DNA from: Saprospiraceae bacterium
GTDB lineage: Bacteria; Bacteroidota; Bacteroidia; Chitinophagales; Saprospiraceae
Assembly: GCA_013001805.1 (NCBI GenBank)
Contig: JABDLW010000505.1
Span: 1 to 7,341, forward strand
Reading direction: 5' to 3'
Length of the DNA: 7,341 nt
Shown: piece by piece, positions 1 to 7,305 of the stretch
How the letters are laid out: each line of letters starts with the position of its first letter
How positions within the stretch are numbered: position 1 is the stretch's first letter
Notes under the pieces: model-generated
Database searches by the model: none
What the model was told of the DNA's origin: nothing
The model's input: the letters and a program-made list of their open reading frames with translations, nothing else
Made by a program: the position numbers and the translations under genes

Positions 1-1230
1 GTATGTTTGGCCACAAGTAATTGGCAATGCCTGTGCACACAAGTCGTTGGGTGGCTGAATGGATACAGGTATGGGAAGCCCTTGCAGGACAGGCGAGCTG
101 ATTAAGGAAGCCCTGCGTGGGCTGACAGATAATACGGTCCGCATGCGTAAGATCTGGCCATTTGTAAAAACGTTTTTACAAAAATCACTTCCATAATCCA
201 TGTAGTTTTCATTGAGGTCAACGCTCCCACAACTTTCGTTGGTTTCGCAGGAAAGGGAGCGAAAAGCCGCGTTTGGGGTATCATCTACGAAGTCATCCAC
301 CGAACAGCCAACATCGGGACTGTCACCATCTCCCCAGATGTGTCGAAGACCTAAAAAATGCCCAACTTCATGCACTGCAATGACTCCAAATTGGTAATTG
401 GGTTCCAGATCGAAATTGTCTCCGTATTCATTGGAGCCTACTGTCCGATAGTCGCATACAATACCGTCGGAGCTGGGGTTTGCGGAGAAATCAATACCTG
501 GTAAACCTGATAAAGTAGGGAAGACGGCATAACCCAGCAGGCCAGGCTTCACCCCGTCAAATAAGCGCGTACTCCAGAAATTCAGGTAGTAGTCTGGGTT
601 CCAGATCGTTGCGGGTTTAATGATCTCATCGATAAAATCCGGAATCAAATGATAGCCCTTCAGCACTTCCACTCTATTTATCCCATTGCTGGGATTTCCC
701 TGGGGATCTACTGATGCTAGCACAAACTCAATTTCCGATGTGGCCGTCAAAGTGTTGTAATTGAGACCTGCGTTATTTCCCAGTCCTGAATACCGTGTCT
801 GGGATGTCCGGTTAAATGCGTCATTTAACGCCTGGATCTGTGACATGATCTGGGCTTCAGAAATATTCTCTCCGACACCAGCAGCCGAGCCCTGATGAAT
901 GACATGTACTACCACCGGTATTTGTACCCGCTCCAGGCCACGGGCTGCTATTTTTTTCTTTTGCTCTGTTACAAATTCCTGCAGTCTATTTTCGAAGACG
1001 CGTTGTTTTTCCGGGTCAAAGGCCGATGGATTATACTTTTTATGCCCACATGGCTCCAAATCTGCGGGTGATTTAACGGGAGGGATCAAGATGCTCTTAA
1101 GTGTTACCGTATCTTTTATCTTAGTAAGTTCTTCAACATAAGCCTGATATGCTTCCAGATTCAGATCCGCTTGTGCCAGACAGGTGAGTGAGAAACAAAT
1201 GAGTAACGAAAGATGGAGAAGTCTTTTCAT
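1..1230 (-). CDS. Secreted M43 (pappalysin/cytophagalysin-like) zinc metalloprotease, 3' end cut by window edge
   Basis: The frame is open from ATG at 1230 to the window edge (410 codons, no stop), so the C-terminus is missing. Residues 1-19 (MKRLLHLSLL...CLAQ) form a signal peptide, so the product is exported. C61 in a Cys-Gly-His context, in the segment before the catalytic domain, is a candidate cysteine switch like that of proulilysin. The catalytic domain, about residues 100-370, has the zinc site HEVGHFLGLRH (H287, E288, H291, H297) followed by IWGD. The Met-turn is NYMDY (M344, Y346), followed by FTNGQILRM. Together these identify MEROPS family M43, secreted endopeptidases that cleave extracellular proteins. 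After residue 390 a segment PPNDLCAQALPITCG resembles the Cys-containing modules common in large Bacteroidota exoproteins, so a type IX secretion C-terminal domain may follow off-window; this is inferred. No Shine-Dalgarno precedes the start. The start is chosen because it gives the signal peptide and lies just below a good promoter. The native substrate is unknown. Confidence 0.93.
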   Translation of the reverse strand, partial: MKRLLHLSLLICFSLTCLAQADLNLEAYQAYVEELTKIKDTVTLKSILIPPVKSPADLEPCGHKKYNPSAFDPEKQRVFENRLQEFVTEQKKKIAARGLERVQIPVVVHVIHQGSAAGVGENISEAQIMSQIQALNDAFNRTSQTRYSGLGNNAGLNYNTLTATSEIEFVLASVDPQGNPSNGINRVEVLKGYHLIPDFIDEIIKPATIWNPDYYLNFWSTRLFDGVKPGLLGYAVFPTLSGLPGIDFSANPSSDGIVCDYRTVGSNEYGDNFDLEPNYQFGVIAVHEVGHFLGLRHIWGDGDSPDVGCSVDDFVDDTPNAAFRSLSCETNESCGSVDLNENYMDYGSDFCKNVFTNGQILRMRTVLSVSPRRASLISSPVLQGLPIPVSIQPPNDLCAQALPITCGQTY

Positions 1231-1265
1231 CTGATACGATTGAGTGTGTAATACTGCCAAGGCCC

Positions 1266-1293
1266 CAAAGGTACTTGTCGCCCCCGCAGCCAA
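1266..1293 (-). promoter_or_regulatory. Bacteroidetes-type promoter of the M43 protease gene
   Basis: On the minus strand the -33 element TTG (1293-1291) is followed by 17 nt and then TACCTTTG (1273-1266), which matches the Bacteroidetes -7 consensus TAnnTTTG at all fixed positions with normal spacing. Transcription would start near 1260, giving a leader of about 30 nt before the ATG at 1230. This is the best promoter in the window. The start point is inferred, not measured. Confidence 0.7.
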
Positions 1294-1314
1294 CTCTTTA
1301 AAGATAATTCAGAG

Positions 1315-1344
1315 AAAAAAAAAGATTCTACCTACTTGTAGGTA
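1315..1344 (-). terminator. Possible intrinsic terminator after the response regulator gene
   Basis: On the minus strand the inverted repeat 1344-1329 can fold as a 6-7 bp stem with a very small loop. It is followed by GAATC and then nine T (1323-1315). The position just after the regulator stop and the T-run suit a rho-independent terminator. The AT-rich stem and the 5-nt gap before the T-run make it weak. This is an alternative reading of the operator-like repeat; both roles could hold at once. Confidence 0.35.
1329..1344. promoter_or_regulatory. 7-2-7 inverted repeat, candidate operator for the NarL-type regulator
   Basis: The sequence TACCTAC-TT-GTAGGTA has perfect 7-bp arms and a 2-bp spacer. 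NarL/NarP of enteric bacteria bind heptamers of consensus TACYYMT in exactly this 7-2-7 arrangement; each arm here matches six of seven positions. It lies 22 nt past the stop codon of the NarL-type regulator and is centred about 76 bp upstream of the predicted protease start point, a usual place for an activator. That the adjacent regulator binds here is inference. The same bases could instead form a transcript-end hairpin (see the next feature). Confidence 0.45.
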
Positions 1345-1365
1345 TTTCTCCATAAATGCAGCGAA

Positions 1366-1986
1366 TCATAGTCTGAGTGCATAACGAATTAATCCCGCGG
1401 CACTATTTAATTTCAATTTTTTCATCATGTTTTTACGGTGGGTGTCCACCGTGAGTTTACTGATATTTAATTCCTGTCCGATTTGCAGAGAAGTTCTTCC
1501 CTTACCAATCAGGGCAAGTATTTCTTTTTCACGACGGGTCAATGGTATTCTTGATTGATTGGCTTCAGATTTATAGGCTTTAATGACCTGCTCAAGTTCA
1601 GGACTAAAATATTCTTTGGATTGATACATGGAATAAATGGCTTTGATCATTTCACTTTTGCTGGCATTCTTAATTAAATAGCCGCGGGCTCCGGCATTCA
1701 ACATTTCGATTACATCAGAAGGTTGATCGTACATGCTCAATGCCAGAACCAATAGATTTGGATGCAATTTAATTAGGGCTTTCGTGGCGGCGATCCCATC
1801 CATCTTGGGCATACGAATGTCAGTCAGGATCAGATCGGGTAGGGGAATTTTTTGCATCATTTGCAATAGTTCCAAGCCATTGTTGACTTCGCCAACAATT
1901 GATATTCCAATCTCTTTACTTAGGATAGACTTAATTCCATCAATAAATAGCTGATGATCATCGGCAATGACAATGCGAATCGTCAT
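1366..1986 (-). CDS. NarL/FixJ-family DNA-binding response regulator
   Basis: This 206-residue protein has the normal length and two-domain build of the family. The receiver domain (residues 3-120) has the acidic pair D9/D10, phospho-acceptor D56 in LTDIRMP, switch residue S84 (in LALS) and the conserved K106 (in YLIKNAS). The LuxR-type helix-turn-helix (about 145-206) starts with LTRREKEILALI; its recognition helix is in the segment SKLTVDTHRKNMMKKL. It is expected to bind DNA as a phosphorylated dimer and control transcription in the cytoplasm. The start codon overlaps the kinase stop as ATGA (1983-1986), so the two are translationally coupled and it is almost surely the cognate partner of that kinase. 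No separate ribosome binding site is needed. Targets are not shown by the sequence; the nearest candidate operator is the 7-2-7 repeat downstream of this gene. Confidence 0.95.
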   Translation of the reverse strand: MTIRIVIADDHQLFIDGIKSILSKEIGISIVGEVNNGLELLQMMQKIPLPDLILTDIRMPKMDGIAATKALIKLHPNLLVLALSMYDQPSDVIEMLNAGARGYLIKNASKSEMIKAIYSMYQSKEYFSPELEQVIKAYKSEANQSRIPLTRREKEILALIGKGRTSLQIGQELNISKLTVDTHRKNMMKKLKLNSAAGLIRYALRL

Positions 1987-3914
1987 ACCGGCACATTAAT
2001 CATGACAGTCGTGCCTCTGCCGGGAGATGAATCAATACTATAATTACCGCCAATTTTCTCAATGCGTCGTTCAATATTTTGAAATCCCAGACCCGATTCA
2101 GCTGCCTCAGGTTCGAAACCGATGCCATCATCTTCAATCATCATGTTTAAATAATCCTCATGTTGCGTAAGTTGAATGACTACATTCTTGGCGTTAGCAT
2201 GCTTTATAATGTTGGTGACCAGTTCTTGAGCAATTCGCAGCATTTCAATTTCTTCCGCATTTTTTAAACGTTCCTTGAGATCGACGTCGATAACCTCTAT
2301 GTTAATTTGGTTGGTGCTGGTGATAAAAGTTGCCATATTTCTAATGGCCGGTAAAAGTCCCTGGTCGGCTAATACACCTGAACCTAATTCATGCGAGATA
2401 TTACGAACCTCCTGGTACGCCAGTCCGGCCAGATCTTTGGCTTGATTTAGACTTTGGGGGTCGACATCGCTGGCCAAATGGTCAATGTATAATTTCAGTG
2501 TTGCCATTTTACTTCCCAAACTATCATGCAGGTCTGCAGCAATACGATTCCTTTCTTCATTCTGTCCGTTGATCACCAGATCAATGGTTTCATTTTCCTG
2601 GTTCTTTAATTTTTGCAGCATTTGTTGTCGTTCCAAATCGTGTTCTTGCCGCGTAATTATTTGCTTTCTTTTTTGATTCTTAATGATTAGATAGGTAAGA
2701 AAACTCAAAGCAAGGACCAGGCAAAGTAAACCAATTTGTAAAGAAGAGTTCCTCGATCGAATGGCTTCTAACTTTCGCTTTTCAGCTTCTAATGAAAGGA
2801 TTTCATTTTGCTTTTTTGTGCTTTCATATTTTGCACTGATCTCTGCAAAAGCATTCACATCCACTGATGACTTTATACTATCTCGCAGTGCAATCGATTT
2901 CTGAGCCTGTTGCAGTGCCTTGTTAAAGTCTCCCAATGCTTTATAACTTTCCTGCATTTTGTCATATATCTGAACTTGGGTGCTCATGTTTGAGGAATGC
3001 ATGGCTTTTTCGTACAACTCCAATGCACGGTGGTGGTTACCCTCCAGTGCAAAACAAAATCCTAAATTGTAGTAATTGTTTTCAATTCCCTTGAGCTGAT
3101 TTAATTCTTGTTTTATATCAATGCACTTTACAAAATAACTTTTTGCCCGTTCGATCTTTTTACGGGAAAGAAATAAATCGCCCAGGTTGTTATAGATCAA
3201 CGCAAGGGATCGTTTGTCACTATGCTCCAAAGCCAGTTCTTCAGCTTCCTGAAATAGTGAAAGTGCTTTGGTCGAATCACCTATTTGCACATGGTAGGTT
3301 GCCAAATTAGGTAGAGACAAAAGTAGAAATGGTATTAACTCTTTTTCTCTAAAAATCCTCATTGCATCCTGACTAAACTTTATTGCTTGCTCGTAATCCC
3401 CCATACGAGCGTGTGCTGTAGCAATATTATTGTAGCACTTTGCTACACTCACTTTGTCTTTAGTGGTTTCAAAAAAAAGAACGCTTGAGATAAGTGTTTG
3501 AATGGCCTCTTCATATTTTTCCTGACGTAAGAGCACAGCTCCCAATCCTAAACCAATGGTAGAAGAGAGGTGCACGTCTTGCCGGTTGTTGGCTTTATCT
3601 ATCGCCATGTTAAAGAATACCAGGGCAGAATCCAATTCATTCTTATAGAAATGATATTTTCCCTTTTGGTCGAGGACAAGGATGGTCAGGCTGTCAGACC
3701 CTTCCGAAAATCCTCTTGCCAAATAAACATAATAACCGGCCTTGGTCAAATCCTTGGTGAGATAATGACTGGCTAATTTGATGGCGATCGAAGCCTGATA
3801 GTGACGGTCTGTCGATTCCATTAAAACGCGGTGAAGACTGTCCACCTCCTTTCCAGTTTGTGCAACTAAAAGTTTTGAAAAGAAGAGCATGAAAAAGAAG
3901 AAGGAATGCGTCAT
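1983..3914 (-). CDS. TPR-containing membrane sensor histidine kinase (HisKA_3 type)
   Basis: This 643-residue protein phosphorylates its partner regulator. Residues 1-19 (MTHSFFFFMLFFSKLLVAQ) are a signal peptide. Residues 80-345 hold about seven tetratricopeptide repeats, for example at 81-108, 161-188, 201-228, 241-267 and 281-307, so the sensor is a periplasmic TPR solenoid. A charged coiled coil (355-387) leads into one membrane helix (392-411) and a second coiled coil (412-450). The HisKA_3 dimerisation domain has H463 in DLHDSLGS. The HATPase domain shows an N-box (E564, N568), G1 DDGIGF (595-600) and G2 GLGF (608-611). S468 sits where DesK and NarX have the phosphatase Gln. The start is at 3914 because the frame has a stop just upstream (3929-3927) and it yields the signal peptide; there is no Shine-Dalgarno. 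The gene overlaps the regulator by 4 bp. The signal sensed is unknown; TPR regions usually bind proteins or peptides. Confidence 0.94.
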   Translation of the reverse strand: MTHSFFFFMLFFSKLLVAQTGKEVDSLHRVLMESTDRHYQASIAIKLASHYLTKDLTKAGYYVYLARGFSEGSDSLTILVLDQKGKYHFYKNELDSALVFFNMAIDKANNRQDVHLSSTIGLGLGAVLLRQEKYEEAIQTLISSVLFFETTKDKVSVAKCYNNIATAHARMGDYEQAIKFSQDAMRIFREKELIPFLLLSLPNLATYHVQIGDSTKALSLFQEAEELALEHSDKRSLALIYNNLGDLFLSRKKIERAKSYFVKCIDIKQELNQLKGIENNYYNLGFCFALEGNHHRALELYEKAMHSSNMSTQVQIYDKMQESYKALGDFNKALQQAQKSIALRDSIKSSVDVNAFAEISAKYESTKKQNEILSLEAEKRKLEAIRSRNSSLQIGLLCLVLALSFLTYLIIKNQKRKQIITRQEHDLERQQMLQKLKNQENETIDLVINGQNEERNRIAADLHDSLGSKMATLKLYIDHLASDVDPQSLNQAKDLAGLAYQEVRNISHELGSGVLADQGLLPAIRNMATFITSTNQINIEVIDVDLKERLKNAEEIEMLRIAQELVTNIIKHANAKNVVIQLTQHEDYLNMMIEDDGIGFEPEAAESGLGFQNIERRIEKIGGNYSIDSSPGRGTTVMINVPV

Positions 3915-3946
3915 CGATGAGGTTTTTCATCTGATAGCACTAAATA

Positions 3947-3972
3947 TATCGAAATTTGTGCTTATTTCGATA
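3947..3972. promoter_or_regulatory. 9-8-9 inverted repeat upstream of the kinase gene
   Basis: Perfect 9-bp arms, TATCGAAAT (3947-3955) and ATTTCGATA (3964-3972), flank an 8-bp spacer, starting 33 bp upstream of the kinase ATG. On the minus strand it is followed by TATATTTA, one base off the Bacteroidetes -7 consensus TAnnTTTG, but no -33 TTG lies at the right distance. The size and symmetry suit a dimeric regulator operator overlapping the promoter. A transcript-end hairpin is possible, but no T-run follows. The sequence differs from the 7-2-7 repeat near the protease, so a different protein may bind. Confidence 0.45.
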
Positions 3973-3999
3973 GCAGACAGAGCCCAATGACTAGCGCAC

Positions 4000-4020
4000 C
4001 TGTCAGCCTGGGGTTGACAG
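4000..4020 (-). terminator. Weak stem-loop after the lipoprotein gene
   Basis: CTGTCA (4000-4005) and TGACAG (4015-4020) are perfect 6-bp arms around a 9-nt loop, 19 nt past the TAA of the cytochrome lipoprotein gene. Position suggests a transcript end or RNA-stabilising hairpin. There is no T-run behind it, so intrinsic termination is doubtful and read-through into the kinase operon is possible. Confidence 0.3.
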
Positions 4021-4039
4021 CTTTGTAGAGGAAACCTGG

Positions 4040-7000
4040 TTATTTCACCTCTTCCATTGGATGTTCCTCTAGGAGTTCTTCGGGAGAATAAAATCCTTTT
4101 TTGTCCTCAATTTGCGCCCGTACTTTTTTAACCAGCTCGGGAGAGATAGCCGATGCTTTGTTACCAAATGAATTTCTAACATAAGTGAGTACGGCAGCGG
4201 CATCTTCATCATTTAACATTCCACCAAAAGGAGTCATAGGGACTAGCCCCGGATAGGTTTTTCCATTGACATCTACCGGGCCCAGCATTCCTTTCAAAGA
4301 AATCTTAATTAAACGTTCTTCACTTCCGGTCACCCATTCGGTTCCGGCAAGAGGCGGAAATCCCGATGGATCCAGTCCACCCCCGTCCGGTTGATGACAA
4401 GTGACACAAAATCCTTCCTTATTATAGATTTCTTTTCCTTTGATATATAGGTCACGATCTGCTCCGGTAAGATCGGTCACGATTTCTTCCTCTTTTTTCT
4501 GTTGGATCGAATGACCTTCTAAATGGGCAAGTGCCGTTTCATGAGCATGTACCATCCATTCGTCCATAGGTTTCTCACCAGCTTCCCTTACGATCGGGAG
4601 TCCCCGCACAGGATCCAACCAGGAGGCCGCAACAATGGCTTCCAGCCTTACCCTCCCCGCGTTGTCCTGCGCTGCTTGCATTAAATAATCTCCCTGACCG
4701 GCAATTTGATCTCCGGTGTAGCGAAGCACCCTGACTGCTGCTGCCCGGGCTCGAAAATCTTTGGCAGCCAAAAGTTGCCGAAGTAGGTTCTCATCGACTT
4801 TATTTAATCCCCAGGTGACCCAAAGTGCCTCAAGTAAGTGGTGCTCATATCTTGGTTCGGTCTTGTCAAGACCATCTACCCAAACAGTCAGCTTTTCTGC
4901 TACTTCTCCGGGGTTGCGACCTCTCAGCTCTCTTCGGGTGCGGTACCGGTTGCGATATTCCGGCAATTTTAAATACTCTAATAATTCTTCAATGGAGGCA
5001 CCAGCGATTTTTGGAGGAACCACCAAAGGCCTTGAGGGATAGGTGACCCGGTAAATCCGGCCGTGCGCATGATCACGCAGAGGGTCTCGCGCATTGTGCT
5101 GCATGTGTCCAATCAGGATGTTGTGCCAATCAACAATGTACAGAGAACCATCCGGAGCAAATTCCATATCAACCGGACGGAAATTTTTATCGCTACTTTT
5201 CACTAAGTCCAGATGGTGCCGGCTGCTATATCCGGTACCATCATCTGTCATCGTGTGTTGCTTGGTGCCCAAAAACCCAATCGTATTATTTATCAATAAA
5301 TCACCTTGCGACTCTTCGGGAAAATGGCTGCTGGAGACAAACTCCAATCCGGAGGTAGGTCTTACCCGGTGCGCATCTTCAATCAAATTCATGGACTTAT
5401 GTGTTGCGACTCCGTAACGGGGCTTCACCGAACCAGGAAGCATCCAACGAACATCGGGACCAGATGTTTCCGCAAAAAAATGTTCACCCCAGGCATCAAA
5501 TGCAATGCCCCAGGGATTTGGAATGGATAATTGAGCAGTGCGCTCAAGCTGGTGTTTCTGTGGCTGATACCGGTAAAAACCCCCATTTGTCGCCCGTACC
5601 GGACCATACGAAGTCTCCACATTGGTATGTAGAAAAACACCCTCGCCCATAAATATCGCTCCGGATGGATCAGCACAAAAAGCGCTTATGGCATGATGCG
5701 TGTCATGATCATCGAATCCACTCAACAGCGTCTCGGTTTCGTCAGCCATATCATCGCCATCAGTGTCTTTCATGAGAATCAGCTTATATCCCTGTGAAAC
5801 ATAAACTCCTTCGGGGGCAATTTCAAATCCAATGGGTAGATGCAAACCGTCGGCAAAAGTGGTTTGCTTGTCTGCTTTTCCATCGCCGTCGGTATCTTCC
5901 AGGATCAATATCTTATCATTGGGCCGGCTGTCACCGGGTTTGTAATGTGGATAGGTCGGCATGACCGATACCCAGAGCCTGCCTTTGTTGTCAAATGACA
6001 GCTGCACCGGATTGGCCAGATCGGCAAATTCTTTTTCTGAAGCAAACATTTCTATTTTATAACCTTCAGGAACAGCAAGAGATTTTAGGGCGTCTTCTCC
6101 GTATAAATATTCTGTAGATCCGTTTTTGACGCTGGGTTGATAGTTGGTCTCAACGGGAGGTAAGGTTGAAGTGTTCTTATCGGCTTCTGCCAGATCCATT
6201 TTTTCTCCGTGGGCTGCCATCCAAATAGCCTGATCTCTTATCGCTGTCATTTCACGAATTTTTTTCAGCTCGGCAGGATAATTATCTGGCCCAAAAGGTT
6301 CATAGCGACGGCCGAAGACGTGAACACCATTAGGAATTTTATAATCATTGTGCCAAAACCAATTCTTTTCCATAACCGCTGCATGAATCAAATCCCGATT
6401 TGGATTATTTGAATTACCGTCTCCGAATATTTGATCCGTCAGGAATTTTGACAATAGCAAATAACCCGCATCATTTAATTGTGACCCATCAATAGTCAGT
6501 GGTTCCTTAGTATTTGCATACCACTTGAGCGAGGGATTATACACATCAATAAATGGTATGTCATGCTTAGTTGCCACTTCTTCCATGCCCCTGGAGTAAA
6601 GAGCTAAATTCTTATTTTCATTTACCCCATCGGGAACATCCATGTCGGCAGATCGATTTTCAAAAGCAATGGGTGAGACAAGTGCCAACGTCGGTGCCTC
6701 AATGCCATTGTATTTTTGTGATTTCGTATGAAGAATAAAAGCTTCAAGCTCCGCTTTATAATTATCAAGCCCTTCTGCACCTTCAAAAGATTCATTGTGA
6801 CCAAAAAAAGCGATAATCAAATCGGCCTCATGCCGGGTGAGCCATTCATCCGGGGTTTCAAAATGTCCCTCGCTCCCCGATTTCTGGGCTAATTCATCCT
6901 GAAATTTTTCCGCACCGGGGAAAGCCCAGGGGGAGTTTCTGCCCGAATGAGGTCTGAATCCGGGAGTATCACCAGGATCACACATATTTCTAATATATAG

Positions 7001-7225
7001 TGAGCTATCCGGGAAACGGGAATGCATTTCTGTTTCAAAGTATCCGTAGTCCATCATCCGGCTGCCCAAATTGTTCCCAATTAAGATGATATGCTGGTCC
7101 TGGGATAAATCGACTTTACTGACACTCTTTGGTCCCGAAGTACAACTCATTAAGACCATGGCAGCGATCGTTGTCATAATAAGGTAGGCCCGCGTATTAA
7201 AACTGTGCCTGAATATTTTGATCAT
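4040..7225 (-). CDS. PVC-type cytochrome c lipoprotein: SGNH-like domain, dehydrogenase-type beta-propeller, HEAT-like region, CxxCH domain
   Basis: The product has 1061 residues counted from ATG at 7225. A lipoprotein signal ends at LMS-C28, so the mature protein is lipid-anchored in the envelope. Residues 43-268 resemble an SGNH/GDSL hydrolase: block II RNMCDPGDT and block III GHNE are recognisable, but the nucleophile motif reads IGNNLG (N52 for Ser) and the late block reads DGSQLNDAGY (Q249 for His). Residues 375-730 match the putative membrane-bound dehydrogenase propeller of PVC-type heme proteins (TIGR02604-like), with Ca-loop-like DTDGDGKADK (444-453) and DTDGDDMADE (487-496). Residues 740-910 are a helical, HEAT-like stretch. 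A cytochrome c domain (918-1022) has CVTCH (940-944) and a candidate axial Met997 in VPMTPFGGM. It probably oxidises a sugar-like or other small substrate and passes electrons to the heme; the substrate is unknown. An in-frame ATG at 7306 would add 27 residues before the signal peptide and overlap the divergent gene, so 7225 is preferred. Confidence 0.9.
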   Translation of the reverse strand: MIKIFRHSFNTRAYLIMTTIAAMVLMSCTSGPKSVSKVDLSQDQHIILIGNNLGSRMMDYGYFETEMHSRFPDSSLYIRNMCDPGDTPGFRPHSGRNSPWAFPGAEKFQDELAQKSGSEGHFETPDEWLTRHEADLIIAFFGHNESFEGAEGLDNYKAELEAFILHTKSQKYNGIEAPTLALVSPIAFENRSADMDVPDGVNENKNLALYSRGMEEVATKHDIPFIDVYNPSLKWYANTKEPLTIDGSQLNDAGYLLLSKFLTDQIFGDGNSNNPNRDLIHAAVMEKNWFWHNDYKIPNGVHVFGRRYEPFGPDNYPAELKKIREMTAIRDQAIWMAAHGEKMDLAEADKNTSTLPPVETNYQPSVKNGSTEYLYGEDALKSLAVPEGYKIEMFASEKEFADLANPVQLSFDNKGRLWVSVMPTYPHYKPGDSRPNDKILILEDTDGDGKADKQTTFADGLHLPIGFEIAPEGVYVSQGYKLILMKDTDGDDMADETETLLSGFDDHDTHHAISAFCADPSGAIFMGEGVFLHTNVETSYGPVRATNGGFYRYQPQKHQLERTAQLSIPNPWGIAFDAWGEHFFAETSGPDVRWMLPGSVKPRYGVATHKSMNLIEDAHRVRPTSGLEFVSSSHFPEESQGDLLINNTIGFLGTKQHTMTDDGTGYSSRHHLDLVKSSDKNFRPVDMEFAPDGSLYIVDWHNILIGHMQHNARDPLRDHAHGRIYRVTYPSRPLVVPPKIAGASIEELLEYLKLPEYRNRYRTRRELRGRNPGEVAEKLTVWVDGLDKTEPRYEHHLLEALWVTWGLNKVDENLLRQLLAAKDFRARAAAVRVLRYTGDQIAGQGDYLMQAAQDNAGRVRLEAIVAASWLDPVRGLPIVREAGEKPMDEWMVHAHETALAHLEGHSIQQKKEEEIVTDLTGADRDLYIKGKEIYNKEGFCVTCHQPDGGGLDPSGFPPLAGTEWVTGSEERLIKISLKGMLGPVDVNGKTYPGLVPMTPFGGMLNDEDAAAVLTYVRNSFGNKASAISPELVKKVRAQIEDKKGFYSPEELLEEHPMEEVK

Positions 7226-7305
7226 AATTCTAAACTTGATGGAAGTAATCTGAAACTGTAAAGTAATAAAAAAGCGAGGATGAACATCTAATTTGAGGTC
7301 GAACA

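Noticed and set aside
899..1141. Plus-strand 80-codon frame antisense to the protease propeptide
   Set aside because: The minus-strand protease frame is continuous here with recognisable features; the antisense product resembles nothing known to me.
3694..3930. Minus-strand 78-codon frame starting MKNLIDDAFLLLF, overlapping the kinase N-terminus in another frame
   Set aside because: It lies inside the kinase coding frame, and beyond the hydrophobic start its composition is not protein-like. The kinase's own frame starts with a good signal peptide at 3914.
3924..3936. 13-bp identity TTTTCATCTGATA with 1224-1236, at the protease start codon
   Set aside because: One repeated 13-mer is near chance expectation in 7.3 kb. 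The two copies sit in different contexts: a true start codon in one, an out-of-frame ATG in the other.
5094..5417. Plus-strand 107-codon frame antisense to the lipoprotein gene
   Set aside because: It is a shadow of the conserved propeller coding region, with a Cys/Ser-rich composition and no ribosome site or family resemblance.
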